Shown here: positions 14,602 to 23,900 of the stretch, one piece after another
Numbering within the stretch: the first letter of the stretch is position 1
Layout: the number at the start of each line of letters is the position of its first letter
IMG/VR virus record: IMGVR_UViG_3300034760_000061
Coordinates: 1 to 50,085 of that record
DNA from: a virus
Direction: 5' to 3' (one strand)
Length of the DNA: 50,085 nucleotides
Translations under genes and position numbers: made by a program
Notes under the pieces: model-generated
Told to the model about the DNA's origin: nothing
Seen by the model: the letters and a program-made list of their open reading frames with translations, nothing else
The model's database searches: none

Positions 14602-15405
14602 ATGCCAAAGCAACAAATGCCCCTCGATCTCATCCACCACGAATCTGACGGTACCGTCATCGATCAACGAACCGGTGACGGGTACATAAATGCCACCGCG
14701 CTTTGCAAAGCATCAGGGAAGCTGTGGAGCGACTACCGTCGAAATGGCAATACGACAGCATTCCTTGCAGAACTGGAGTCCGATATGGGAATTCCCATAT
14801 CGACCCTCGTTCACTCCATCAAGGGAGGCGAATCGTCACTGCAAGGAACGTGGGTGCACCCTCAAGTGGCGGTAAATCTCGCCGTATGGCTGTCGCCAAA
14901 ATTCGCCGTCCAAGTCTCAAAATGGGTCTCCGAATGGATGAGTGGGAAGGGCGCGCCTCAGCCAAAGCCAGTTCTTCCAGTGCATCTTCAACGCTACATG
15001 GCAAATGACCACAAAGTTCCGCCTGGCTACTTTTCGATCTTGCAAGAAACCGGAGTTAGCCTGTTCGGGCCCCTGCACCTGCTCGGTTTCGACGTACCCA
15101 AAGGATGGGTACCGGATATATCCGTTGGGAAACTTTTTTGCAGTTGGCTACGAAAATCAAAAGGGATAAATACTGATTCATTTCCAAAGTACTCCCACGA
15201 CTATCTTGACGGACGGCCACTCGTTTTCCCGAACGCGTACCCTGACGAGTATCTGGCAACCTATAGGACATGGTTCCGGACAATCTGGCTTCCAGAAAAT
15301 GGGCGAAACTATTTTAAGGGTAAGGATCCAAAAAGCCTAACATATTTGGACAAAATGCCCGCGCTCGCTGCCCCCAAGGCAATGGTACCCCTCCCTAAGA
15401 AATAA
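14602..15405 (+). CDS. KilA-N domain protein, phage antirepressor type (267 aa)
   Basis: The ATG at 14602 follows AAAGGAATTT. Residues about 15-110 are a KilA-N DNA-binding domain: DGYINATALCKASGK, WSDYRRN, GTWVHPQVAVNLAVWLSP. The C-terminal half (about 130-267) is a separate domain rich in aromatic residues, of unknown role (VPPGYFSIL, FSIL followed by FGPLHLLG). In phages such proteins act as antirepressors or DNA-binding regulators in the cytoplasm. The long structured leader suggests RNA-level control. Its orientation is opposite to the late genes of the neighbouring prophage, so it may be a moron or belong to a second element. Confidence 0.8.
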   Translation: MPKQQMPLDLIHHESDGTVIDQRTGDGYINATALCKASGKLWSDYRRNGNTTAFLAELESDMGIPISTLVHSIKGGESSLQGTWVHPQVAVNLAVWLSPKFAVQVSKWVSEWMSGKGAPQPKPVLPVHLQRYMANDHKVPPGYFSILQETGVSLFGPLHLLGFDVPKGWVPDISVGKLFCSWLRKSKGINTDSFPKYSHDYLDGRPLVFPNAYPDEYLATYRTWFRTIWLPENGRNYFKGKDPKSLTYLDKMPALAAPKAMVPLPKK

Positions 15406-15410
15406 AACGC

Positions 15411-15433
15411 AAGCTCGCTTCTGCGGGCTTTTT
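15411..15433 (+). terminator. rho-independent terminator of the KilA-N gene
   Basis: AAGCTCGC (15411-15418), loop TTCT and GCGGGCTT (15423-15430) form an 8-bp stem with one T-G wobble, followed by a T-run. It starts five bases after the KilA-N stop. Confidence 0.75.
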
Positions 15434-15754
15434 CTTTGCTATATACGCACCGCTGTTCTATCCACTTGCGGTAGCTTGCACATCATCGCATGCCCTTAGG
15501 GAAGACGGCGCATGGGAATTGGGGCCTCCGAGTCCGCAACAGCAATTTTGCGCACCGGCTGTAGCCTCAATTTTTAGCCTAATTAGTTCGGCCTCGAAGC
15601 GTCGGTAGCGCCGGAGAGTCATCTGAAGCTGGGTGTAGTCCGCTCAGTTCCAATGCTGAATCTTATTGTTTTTACATCGCAACGTCTAATTGCGCTGTGA
15701 TATCGATACCTGCTCAGTATTAGCGCCATTTGAGACACTCTTCTAAAAATATTT
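15434..15754. other. intergenic, no gene seen
   Basis: The stretch becomes AT-rich toward 15755 and probably carries the promoter of the next gene. I see no clear RNA or protein gene. Confidence 0.4.
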
Positions 15755-16540
15755 ATGGGATATATAGTGAGCATTGTTGATAGTCACCAATTTATAAAAT
15801 CAGTCAAATCAAATCCAGAAAACTTTTATATTATTCATTACTCTTGTCAAAATCTCAATGATGAAAATGAAGCGCTGTCGCCACGCATAACTTCTATTGC
15901 CATAAATCACTACGCTACTGGCCAATCAGTTAGCTATTCGACGCACTCAATCGCAGAGGAATTGCGGATTCCACGCGATGAAGTGATTCAGAGATTTGAC
16001 GAAGTCGAACTCGCGTTGTTATCTCATTTCTACAGGTTTATACGAGACCGCCGCGACAAATACTGGGTACATTGGAATATGCGAAATCTTACTTTTGGAT
16101 TCGAGCACCTGGATCACCGCTATCGCGCCTTGGGCGGCACGGATGCGTGCGTAATCGCCGTAGAGCGCAGGTTGAACTTGAACGACCTCATAGCTGACCG
16201 TTATGGAGCAGACTATGCAAAGCATCCCAAAATGGTGTCACTGATGGAACAAAATGGCGGGCGGCACAGAGACTTCCTAGACGGAAAAGAAGAAGCAGCG
16301 GCCTTTGCAAATAAAGAATTCATGCGCATGCACGCGTCTACACTCTCAAAAATTGGGTTCTTTAGCTCCGCGATTCGAAAGATTATAAATGGCAAGCTTA
16401 ACACCGCGTCAAAAGGATTAGGCGTAAAACTTGAGAAACTCTTTGAAAGCCGAATTGCAAAAGCGGTTGGACTATTCGCAACGATACTTACCATTTTTGT
16501 GGGCATTTGGCAGTTAATTCTCTGGCTAACGGAAAAATAG
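15755..16540 (+). CDS. membrane-anchored protein of unknown function (261 aa)
   Basis: The protein has a soluble N-terminal domain of about 230 residues and a single C-terminal TM helix (about 239-257, AVGLFATILTIFVGIWQLILWL). Recognisable blocks are NFYIIHYSCQNLND, SPRITSIAINHYATGQ, YWVHWNMRNLTFGFEHLDHRY and LNLNDLIADRYG. The order hints at a degenerate RNase H/DEDD-exonuclease-like layout (a strand with acidic end, then an HxN-x-x-x-F-x-F-x-x-L-x-x-R block), but the expected acidic catalytic set is not clear. I recall homologues in other bacterial accessory regions but no function. Lower GC than its neighbours suggests recent transfer. Confidence 0.6.
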   Translation: MGYIVSIVDSHQFIKSVKSNPENFYIIHYSCQNLNDENEALSPRITSIAINHYATGQSVSYSTHSIAEELRIPRDEVIQRFDEVELALLSHFYRFIRDRRDKYWVHWNMRNLTFGFEHLDHRYRALGGTDACVIAVERRLNLNDLIADRYGADYAKHPKMVSLMEQNGGRHRDFLDGKEEAAAFANKEFMRMHASTLSKIGFFSSAIRKIINGKLNTASKGLGVKLEKLFESRIAKAVGLFATILTIFVGIWQLILWLTEK

Positions 16541-16744
16541 ATCCAATTTTGCAACGACTTTTCCTGTAAAAAGAAAACGGTTGTGAGCGCTCGCTGCTGC
16601 GATGGCTGTGGCCGTGTCCAAATACATTATTAAAATGGCACTCCAACAAAAGTGGAGCCTATCGACGCCAAATGTGCCTGATTAATACATTTCGGGTCAT
16701 CTGGCTATTTAGAAAGTCATCGCTCGGCGGCGAAGTGGGGGGAG

Positions 16745-16993
16745 TCAGAAGCACCCTGCGATGACAGCTTCCAGCTGCGCCTCGTACTTGAGATGCACGG
16801 GCAGGTCGCGCGCCAGGGCCAGGATCTTCTCGCCGTTGCTGGCATCCGGCGCCAGGGTGCGCGTGGCAAACGTCGGCTTGGCCGGCGCCGCCGTTACGCA
16901 CGACCGGTACACCGGTATCTTGACCTCTTGCACGACCGGCGCGGCACCGCATGCGGTGAGCAGCAGCAAGGCCGTCAGCAGTAGGTATTTCAT
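16745..16993 (-). CDS. outer-membrane spanin subunit, Rz1-like lipoprotein (82 aa)
   Basis: The ATG at 16993 gives a lipoprotein signal (KYLLLTALLLLTAC, lipobox LTAC, Cys15). The mature part starts with a Pro/Val-rich stretch. Rz1 subunits sit in the outer membrane and pair with the inner-membrane spanin to fuse the membranes at lysis. The start overlaps the stop of the 16990-17385 gene (ATGA), the usual spanin arrangement. It is the last gene at this end of the prophage. Confidence 0.75.
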   Translation of the reverse strand: MKYLLLTALLLLTACGAAPVVQEVKIPVYRSCVTAAPAKPTFATRTLAPDASNGEKILALARDLPVHLKYEAQLEAVIAGCF

Positions 16994-17385
16994 CGGGTAG
17001 CCTCCAGGATCAGGTCCACGGTGGGCATGGCCTCGTCGCACGTGGTGGCGCGCGCCTCGGCAACTTTCGCCAGCACGGCGTCGAAGCGCTTGCCGGCGGC
17101 GGCGGCCACCTGCTGGGCGGCCTGGCCGCGCGCCTCGGCAACCAGCTTGGCGGTGCCGGCTGCTTCCACCATGCTGTTCTGCAACGCGATACCGGCGCGC
17201 AGTTCAGCGTTCGCGCTGCGCTCCGCGACCAGGTCGGACCGGACGGCGTCACGGTCGCGCGCGGCCAGGAACCAGCCGCCGCCGGCCCAGGCGCCCACCA
17301 CCAGCAGGGACGCCAGCAGCACCACGGCGATGATCTTCCAGATTCCACCTGTGACGCCGGCGGCCAGCGTGCCCAGGGCGCTCAT
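16990..17385 (-). CDS. inner-membrane spanin subunit, Rz-like (131 aa)
   Basis: One N-terminal TM helix (about residues 15-36, IIAVVLLASLLVVGAWAGGGWF) is followed by a long Ala/Glu-rich coiled-coil periplasmic region (RDRDAVRSDLVAERSANAEL). This is the form of Rz. The start at 17385 overlaps the endolysin stop (ATGA), and its own stop overlaps the Rz1-like start. It acts in the last step of lysis by disrupting the outer membrane. Confidence 0.75.
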   Translation of the reverse strand: MSALGTLAAGVTGGIWKIIAVVLLASLLVVGAWAGGGWFLAARDRDAVRSDLVAERSANAELRAGIALQNSMVEAAGTAKLVAEARGQAAQQVAAAAGKRFDAVLAKVAEARATTCDEAMPTVDLILEATR

Positions 17386-17840
17386 TGGGCACCTACCAGG
17401 CACATGTTCCGCTCGGCCTGGCGCCGTTTCACCAGGCCCGGCAGGCGGATACCTTTGGCGAGCGTCCAGCGCAGCAGCTCATCGCAGCCGCCTTCCACGT
17501 CGCCCGCGTTCAGCTTGCGCGCCAGCGTGGAGCCGCACAGGTTGCCCTGGCCGACGTTGTAGGCGAAGCTGACCAGCGCGGCGCGCCGGTAGTCGGGCAG
17601 CGGCGCCCGGATGCAGTCGTCGACCGCGTGGTTCGCCAGTTGCAGCGACGCGGCCAGCATGCCGTTGCACTGCTCGAGCGTCGCGCGCTGGCCCAGGCGC
17701 ACGCCCTTGGTCTCGCCGAAGCAGATCGTCGGGATGCCGACCGGATCGCTGTACGCGGCCAGGCGCAACCCTTCGAAGCCGCCAACGAGCGTGACGGCAA
17801 TGGCCGCCCAGCCCGCGCGCTGTTTATTTGTCAGTGCCAT
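17382..17840 (-). CDS. phage lysozyme (GH24), SAR endolysin (152 aa)
   Basis: Glycosidase that cuts the GlcNAc-MurNAc backbone. The T4/P21-type catalytic triad E-x8-D-x5-T is visible as Glu23, Asp32 and Thr38 (FEGLRLAAYSDPVGIPT). The N-terminus (GWAAIAVTLVGG) is a weakly hydrophobic signal-arrest-release segment, allowing Sec export and later release into the periplasm. Length and the NVGQGNLCGSTL motif fit the family. Its start overlaps the holin gene by 17 bases. Confidence 0.9.
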   Translation of the reverse strand: MALTNKQRAGWAAIAVTLVGGFEGLRLAAYSDPVGIPTICFGETKGVRLGQRATLEQCNGMLAASLQLANHAVDDCIRAPLPDYRRAALVSFAYNVGQGNLCGSTLARKLNAGDVEGGCDELLRWTLAKGIRLPGLVKRRQAERNMCLVGAQ

Positions 17841-18045
17841 GCAATTCCTTCTGCGCCATCAAGCGCGCGCCGAACGCCAGCGTCGAGACCACAGCCGCGA
17901 TACCAGCGAATACACCATTGGGGATGCCGGCAGGCTGCACCAGCGCGATATACACCTCGGCGGCGCCCAGCAGGCCCGCAGCGGCGTTGAATTTCAGGCT
18001 CCATGCCTTGGCGAGCACGGCGCGCCAGTCTTCGATCAGGATCAT
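17824..18045 (-). CDS. holin (73 aa)
   Basis: A small protein with a charged N-terminus, a hydrophobic middle (about residues 20-60; AAAGLLGAAEVYIAL and GVFAGIAAVVSTLAFGA) and a charged tail (QKELHGTDK). It lies immediately upstream of and overlaps the endolysin gene. It probably depolarises or perforates the inner membrane to trigger the SAR endolysin. Its start overlaps the stop of the collagen-like gene. Confidence 0.8.
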   Translation of the reverse strand: MILIEDWRAVLAKAWSLKFNAAAGLLGAAEVYIALVQPAGIPNGVFAGIAAVVSTLAFGARLMAQKELHGTDK

Positions 18046-18356
18046 TTGCCACTCCAGAATCCACTACCTTTTGCCCCGGTTGCGCCGGTGTCGCCCTGCT
18101 TGCCTTTGCTGCCAGCCTCGCCGCGCTTGCCGGCATCACCGTTGCTGCCAGCGCGCCCACGGTCGCCGGTCTCGCCCTTCTCGCCCACGCCGTCAGCGCC
18201 GGCCGGGCCTTCGATGCCCTGCGCGCCCGTCTTGCCGGGCGGCCCTTGGATCACACGCGTCGGATAAAGCACCGCTACGAGGATCAGCGCAGCCGCGACG
18301 CCCATGAAAATTCGAAGCACCCAGTAAAATGAGGTCGACCACTTTTTCGCATTCAT
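18042..18356 (-). CDS. membrane-anchored collagen-like protein (104 aa)
   Basis: One N-terminal TM helix (about residues 12-31, VLRIFMGVAAALILVAVLYP) precedes about 20 G-X-Y triplets, starting GPPGKTGAQGIEG and broken once by GV, then GEKGETGDRGRAGSNG. Only a short tail (GFWSGK) follows. Collagen-like repeats form triple helices; phages usually carry them in tail fibres, not in the lysis cassette. The start at 18356 overlaps the preceding stop (ATGA), so it is fully embedded in the lysis operon between a coiled-coil TM protein and the holin. It may trimerise in the periplasm; role unknown. Confidence 0.75.
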   Translation of the reverse strand: MNAKKWSTSFYWVLRIFMGVAAALILVAVLYPTRVIQGPPGKTGAQGIEGPAGADGVGEKGETGDRGRAGSNGDAGKRGEAGSKGKQGDTGATGAKGSGFWSGK

Positions 18357-18601
18357 CGAATGTGCCCTCCCGCGATTTTGTCGATGATCCAATAGGCCAT
18401 TCCGAGAACCGCACTGCCCAGCGTCATAACGCCCCACTTAAGCGCCTTGTTGCGCTCGTCCTCAAGTGCCGCGATCTGCTTGGTCGCCGCGCTCAGCTTC
18501 ATATCCGCCTCCTCCTTGTTCTCGTCAACTGCGCGCTGCATTGCAGCCAGCCCGACCGTGAGCAGGGCAATTTGTGTTTCGGTCGATATCGTTTGCGTCA
18601 T
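18353..18601 (-). CDS. coiled-coil protein with C-terminal TM helix (82 aa)
   Basis: ATG 18601 begins a helical protein with a charged coiled coil (about residues 23-55, QRAVDENKEEADMKLSAATK) and a C-terminal TM helix (WGVMTLGSAVLGMAYWII). The arrangement resembles small membrane proteins of phage lysis cassettes, possibly an antiholin or pinholin partner. Its stop overlaps the start of the collagen-like gene. Confidence 0.6.
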   Translation of the reverse strand: MTQTISTETQIALLTVGLAAMQRAVDENKEEADMKLSAATKQIAALEDERNKALKWGVMTLGSAVLGMAYWIIDKIAGGHIR

Positions 18602-18667
18602 TGGATTCTCTGAATGGCCTTGCGCGACGGACCGGTGCACAGCGCGTTGATGCCGGCGGACCGGCAA

Positions 18668-18691
18668 TAAAAAAGCCACCCGAAGGTGGCC
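18668..18691 (-). terminator. rho-independent terminator between tail and lysis genes
   Basis: GCCACC (18675-18680), loop CGAA and GGTGGC (18685-18690) form a strong hairpin. On the minus strand it is followed by a run of six T. It lies 20 bases after the stop at 18712. Confidence 0.8.
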
Positions 18692-18711
18692 TGTGGTGGA
18701 GTGCGCGGCAA

Positions 18712-19074
18712 TCAGCCGTACGCAGTAGAAGCAATAAACAGTTCGTCGATTTCGGCGTGAGTTTTGTCGAGCGCCACCCGGAAACCTTCGACCATCCAGT
18801 GGTCCCGCCGCACGTTCAGCGCGTATTCAAGAAACGCACGCGCCTGCTCGCCCTCGACACCTGTCATCGTGTCCGTGTAGGTCTTCACCGCCGTCATCCA
18901 GCCAGCAGCGATGAGGGCGAGGCGCGCATTCAGCATCGGAATTTGCGTCGGCACCACCAGCACGGCGGCCTGCGCAAGATCGAGCTCGCGCTGGGCAATC
19001 TCGTCTACGGTCATATCGCGCTGCTTCTGGCAATTTTCCTCGACGTCCCAATAATCTACTTTCAAGGTTTCCAT
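18712..19074 (-). CDS. tail fibre-associated hypothetical protein (120 aa)
   Basis: I start at ATG 19074 (METLKVDYWD) because AAGGA precedes it; ATG 19089 is an overlapping alternative. The protein is acidic and helical, with MTVDEIAQRELDLAQAA and a C-terminal segment on HAEIDELF. Position directly after the tail fibre gene is that of a fibre assembly or accessory protein, but I recognise no such domain. Confidence 0.55.
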   Translation of the reverse strand: METLKVDYWDVEENCQKQRDMTVDEIAQRELDLAQAAVLVVPTQIPMLNARLALIAAGWMTAVKTYTDTMTGVEGEQARAFLEYALNVRRDHWMVEGFRVALDKTHAEIDELFIASTAYG

Positions 19075-19081
19075 ATCGTCC

Positions 19082-20044
19082 TTATGCATTTTTCCAGCCG
19101 TAGACCCGGACCGAACCAGAAGCTGCGAAATTGGAGCCGCCAGCCCAAAATAAGCGGAAGCCTGATGCGGCATTTGCTGCCGTATATACGCCAAAGTGCT
19201 GCAGAACCTGATAGCTCGTGCTTGGCAATGTATTGCCTATGAATCTGATAAGAACCGTTTTCGATCCGGTCGCAGAATTTGCATTGCGAATTTGAATCTC
19301 GATATTCCCGGTCTGGACATCCTGTCCACGAATAAGAGGCCCGCTAATCGAGCTTGCCAGCGAACCGGCGCCACTGCCGACGGCAGCGCTGGCATAAAGA
19401 GTTCCAGCATCGACCGTGCCGGCATTTACAAAGCGCAAACAAAGGGTATCGGCGGTACTGGCAAGCAACGGCTGGACGCGATTGATGATGATGTCGTAGT
19501 TGTCGAACCCACCTGAAGCGAATAGCGTGAGGAAGTCGATATATGGAGCCGCAGTGGGTACGAGTGGGCCGCCAACAAGTGCCGAGCCCATATCGCTCGT
19601 CAGGGCCATGACCCCATTTTTATCGGGGAGCTGATAATCGCGAATGGTGGCGGCGGTAATCAGGTCGGCCTTGAATCGACCCTGCTTCGTATTGACCGTG
19701 GCGTTTTTCACCATCGGATTCGCATCCGAGAAGGCCGCAGTGGTGCCGATGGTTGTGGCACTTGCTGCAGCGGCGTCTGCTGAGTTTTTTGCTTGATCTC
19801 TATAACTTTGAGCCGCATCAGCAGCCTGTTGCGACAAGCCTTTATTCGTCAATGCCGAAGTAGCAGACGTCGCGGCGTCGACTGCATTGTTATAGACATT
19901 CGTAGCAACTGCCCCGAACTGCGTAACTGCGGCGATAAGCCAAGTTACGAATGCATCGACCCGGTTCGAGAAAGTCGTTCGATCATTGCGCTGGATTGCG
20001 GGTGTCGGGACAGGCGTGATTGTTGGAGGAATTTGGGTAGCCAT
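19082..20044 (-). CDS. tail fibre protein (320 aa)
   Basis: The N-terminus (TPVPTPAIQRNDRTTFSNRVDAFVTWL) is the short attachment segment common in phage tail fibres. It is followed by an Ala/Ser-rich repetitive region (about 50-110, NNAVDAATSATSAL) typical of trimeric fibre shafts, then a beta-rich tip ending GSVRVYGWKNA. It probably binds the host receptor. The gene abuts the next upstream one at 20044. Confidence 0.8.
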   Translation of the reverse strand: MATQIPPTITPVPTPAIQRNDRTTFSNRVDAFVTWLIAAVTQFGAVATNVYNNAVDAATSATSALTNKGLSQQAADAAQSYRDQAKNSADAAAASATTIGTTAAFSDANPMVKNATVNTKQGRFKADLITAATIRDYQLPDKNGVMALTSDMGSALVGGPLVPTAAPYIDFLTLFASGGFDNYDIIINRVQPLLASTADTLCLRFVNAGTVDAGTLYASAAVGSGAGSLASSISGPLIRGQDVQTGNIEIQIRNANSATGSKTVLIRFIGNTLPSTSYQVLQHFGVYTAANAASGFRLFWAGGSNFAASGSVRVYGWKNA

Positions 20045-20970
20045 CAGATAAAGCCTTTCACATCAAGGGTTACAGTACATTCGTCAGGGCCGTCGTAGGA
20101 CAGCGCGGGAGTGCCAAGCCCGAACACCCTGAGTGCGGAGTAGTCGGTAAGGTCTGTGGCGATGTACACGCACGGGACCGCCTGAACGCTTTTCAATGTG
20201 GCGTAGACCGTGTTTGCCTCGGCTATCCCGAGCTTCGCTGTCAAGGCCATGTCGGTCGTGTTTGCACCGGGCGTGATTGTGGTGCGCCCGAATCGATCGA
20301 CGTCGATAAAGCTGTAGCTGTTCGGTGTCACCTTGGCGCCGTACTCAGTCAGCCCGATCGGCTTCATGTCTCCCAGGGCGATCAGCCCGCACTTCACTGG
20401 CCCGGTCACCTTCGTAAGCGTGATCGTGATCTGCGCGTTGTTGAAGGCGTCCAGGCCCGTTGCGATAAAGTCGGTCTGCGGCTTGAACCGGTCGAAAAAA
20501 TACTCGTAATAGTCGGCTGGCTGGGATGCCTCAAGCGCGCCTATGTGGCTATAAATTACACTGCCGCCGGGAGCATCCTCAACGGTGATGCTCAGCGTGT
20601 CCGAATCAAGGCCAAACAGGGCGACGCCATTGAAGCTCCCAGGCCTCAGCACTATCGTCAGCGGCGACGCGATCACGCATTGCGTCGACACAAACGCGTC
20701 AAACAAAGCCCACCGATTCGTTGGGCCCTGATCAACCCACCAAGGCACCGCGCCGAACTGGTTGATCAGATCAGTCGGATCGTGCCCCACGTTGGCCGCA
20801 GCTGATACGCTCTCGTATATCCGGTGCGTCACGGTGCTAATACACCGCTGCCCGAGCGAGTACGAGGTCGCTGCGTTGTACGCGGCGTAGTCGGTCTCGG
20901 GCACCGTAGTGCTGACGATCATGGCGCCGGTAATTGCTACCGGTGCCAAAACGCTACAGGGTTGGCTCAT
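20044..20970 (-). CDS. tail tip/baseplate protein with a carbohydrate-binding-like segment (308 aa)
   Basis: Residues about 28-75 (DYAAYNAATSYSLGQRCIS, then HRIYESV) resemble the short CBM5/12-type binding module often found in tail proteins of siphoviruses. The rest is beta-rich. It lies between tape measure and tail fibre, where tail-tip and receptor-binding proteins are encoded. The gene starts four bases into the end of the tape measure gene (ATGA type overlap). Exact tail position is inferred. Confidence 0.65.
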   Translation of the reverse strand: MSQPCSVLAPVAITGAMIVSTTVPETDYAAYNAATSYSLGQRCISTVTHRIYESVSAAANVGHDPTDLINQFGAVPWWVDQGPTNRWALFDAFVSTQCVIASPLTIVLRPGSFNGVALFGLDSDTLSITVEDAPGGSVIYSHIGALEASQPADYYEYFFDRFKPQTDFIATGLDAFNNAQITITLTKVTGPVKCGLIALGDMKPIGLTEYGAKVTPNSYSFIDVDRFGRTTITPGANTTDMALTAKLGIAEANTVYATLKSVQAVPCVYIATDLTDYSALRVFGLGTPALSYDGPDECTVTLDVKGFI

Positions 20971-23900
20971 ACATTTGCTTTCACACGTACTACGTTCCCA
21001 CCGGAACTGACGTTGTTGAACTCCTTTGCCATCTGGCCGGTGCTCCCAGCAGTTTTTCCAGTGTTGGTCGAGATCGCGCCCAAGGCGTCGGCCTGCGCCT
21101 GAACCACCAGACGCAGTTCACGAATTTCAGCGGCCAAGTCAGCGCTGTCGCCACCGTTCATCAGCGAGCGGGTTTGGTCAGCGTTGAAGATCCGCGACGG
21201 GCCAGTTGCCTCAATCTCCGGGCCGTTCTCGCCGACCAGACGCAAGCCGCCGCCGAAGTCGCCACCGGTGGCATACCCGGGCACACCGTGCTTGCGCAAG
21301 AACTGAGCCAAAGTGCCTTCACGCTTCGCATCCAACTCAGGCTTGGCCGCCTTGATGAAGTCCTGCATTTCGGCGTTGTCGACGGACTCGCCGTACGCCT
21401 TCTTCCAGAACTCCAATCCCTTTACGTCCCCCTGGCGGCCAAGCACGGACTCGTACAGCCCTTCTACCGATAGTGGTGCGGGATTGTCCTTCACCATCTG
21501 TACGGCGATCCCGAAGGCCTTGAGAGCCTCCGCAATGGAGAGGATGCCGGTGTTCAGGCCGCGAGCAAGATCGATCTCGGTCTGAGCATCCTCGATGATC
21601 TTGTCTTGCGCCGCCATATCATCCTTGTGCTGGGCCGCCAAAAGTTTAAGGTTGGCTTCACTCCCGGCCTGGGCTGCGCCTGCTGCCTTATTGATTGCGT
21701 CTACCGTCAATGATGCAAAGTTGATTTCGTCCTTTGCGTTTTCCTTCAGCGCGGCGATAGTGCTACCCGTTCGTGCCTGATCGCGGGCCCACTCTTCGAA
21801 CGTGCCGAACAGCTGCTGCGATGGTTTGGCGATAACGGAGAGCGCGTCTTCGAGACCCTTGATGTCGGCCGTACCCCCGCCGCGCGTTGTAATGGCTGCA
21901 CGTGCCAGCAACTCCTGGGCCGAACGGCGCTGGGCGGCGTCGAAGTAGTCCACTTGAATTACCGTCGAGGCAAGGGCAGAGTTCAGTTTGTCAAACACGG
22001 CCTGCACCGCGTCCGCGCGAGACTTGACATCGCTGATCTGGCTCTTCGTCTGCTCAGACAATGCCTTGAGGTCATCCACGTTTTGCTTATACGCGTCCTC
22101 AAGACTTGCCTTATTTCGCTCAACGGCAGTTTTGACGTTCTCCAGCGCGGTGTTCGCTCCGGTTACTGCGTTCGCTGCCGCCGTCGCTTGATCTTGCAGA
22201 GCGTTTCTGTTCTTGATCAGCGCCACCGTTGATGCCTCAAGGCCAACAACCTCCAGCGCTCGCGTCGCCGCCAGTGCGCCTGCCTTGTTGCCTTGGAGTT
22301 CCATCACCTGGATTTCGATGCCACGATTTTTCGTCACCAGGGCAGCCGCGGCGCTCTCGTCCTCCAGCGCGTGGCGGCGCTTGACGATCTGAGCAGTGGA
22401 CGCGTCCAAGCCGACGATCTCATCGCTACGCCGTGCAGCCAGGGCGCCGAGCTTGTCACCGGCAAGCTCAAGATTCTGGATTTCCAGCACACGGTTCTTG
22501 TTGGACAGATCAAGTTTGGCCACCTCGTCGTAGACATCCCAGTTGGACTCGTCGACCTTCTTCCGGCGCTTGGTCGCCAGGTCCTCCGGGCGCATCTTGA
22601 GTTCGTCACGTCGATCAATCAGACTTTCGCGTTCGCTCAGCTTCTCCGCCGCCGTCTTCGTCTTCTCCAGCGAAGGCGCAACCGCAGCAAACGCGGACTC
22701 AAGCGCCATCAGCCCGGTGAACAGCTCGGCCCCGGCCGTCGTGGCCAGCTTGCCGCCTTCGGACAGGCCCAGTACCGCAGCCTTGAAGTCGTCGCGGGTC
22801 TTGATGCCGGTCTGGCCCAGGCGCGCCAGCTCCTCATTCACATACTTCTGTACCGGCGCCAGACGCTCGGCATCGGTCAAGAAGTTTTCGGCGAAACTGC
22901 TGGCGTGTTCAGCGAACTTATCGATGCCGCCCGCTGCCGCGATCAGGCCCTCGCGTGCGGCGAGGCTGCCGACGCCGGCAGCGCCGAAGGTCATGCCAAG
23001 CGACGACAGCGATTGATCCAGCGAGGCATAGTTCGAGGCCAGACGCACAATCGTTTCGGTGTAGCCCTCACCGACCTGGCGGAACCCGTCCATATCTGGA
23101 AACACCGCTTCGGACATGTCGTCCATCGTCTTCGACAGCACAGCGTTGAGCGCCGCCGTCAGCTCATCACCCTTCAGCCCCTTGAGGGAAATTTTAGTGA
23201 CGTCGATGGTCAATGCATCGAGCGACTTCGTGACGTGATCAGCGCCGATGCCGAGCACCGATGCCGCCTCGGACAGGGCGCTTTCGACACCCTTGAACAA
23301 GAGTCCGAATTGCGCTGGAAGCTCGCCTTCCAACCCAGCCTTTTGCACAGCGTTGGTAGTGTTTTTGCTCAGTCCAAAAAAGCTCGACTTGGTGGTGTCA
23401 ACACTGGCGTACTGGTCGAAGCCCTTGCCGCCTTGCAGATCCCGCACGCTGCCGCCGAACTGGATGCCAGAATCGACAATGTTCTGTTTGGTCTTTCCCC
23501 ACAGATTGATCAATGCCTTCGAGACTTTGTCGCCCAGGGCGCCTGGCGCAATTACGTTAAAAATCTTATCGGTAAGTCGGCCAACGAAGTCGACCGGCTT
23601 TCCTGCATTTAGCTGACCCGTCTCGATACCGAAGTTAGTGCCATCGGTCACGCCAGGCGCGCGCACGACCAGGTTCGTCAGCCCCTTCATGGATGCCTCG
23701 ATCGAGCGCAGGGCGGCGAGCATGCCCCGGTTGATCGGGACCAGGTTGCCACTGTGCTCTTCCAGCATTTTCAGAGACTGCGCGATCGAATCTGACTGCG
23801 CGTCGTCATCGCCAAACACGCCACCGGCGCCCTGTTTCTTCTGTACGTCTGCTGCTGACATGCCGCCGCCGGAACCGCCGCCAGAAAACGCGGTGCCAAG

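Noticed and set aside
1-16600. A complete T6SS gene cluster
   Set aside because: Only effector and immunity genes are present; no VgrG, Hcp, PAAR, sheath or membrane-complex gene was found.
16541-16744. Prophage left attachment site
   Set aside because: The prophage probably ends near here, but without the right end I cannot identify a repeated core; no tRNA fragment is present in this stretch.
18042-18356. CRISPR-like periodicity in the G-X-Y coding repeats
   Set aside because: The 9-base periodicity is explained by the collagen triplets; no direct repeats with unique spacers occur. No CRISPR array was seen elsewhere.
19082-20044. Diversity-generating retroelement acting on the tail fibre
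   Set aside because: No reverse transcriptase gene or template repeat is visible anywhere in the window.
22293-23612. A 439-codon plus-strand open frame
   Set aside because: It is antisense to the tape measure gene, has no ribosome site, and its composition mirrors the GC-rich codons of the real gene.
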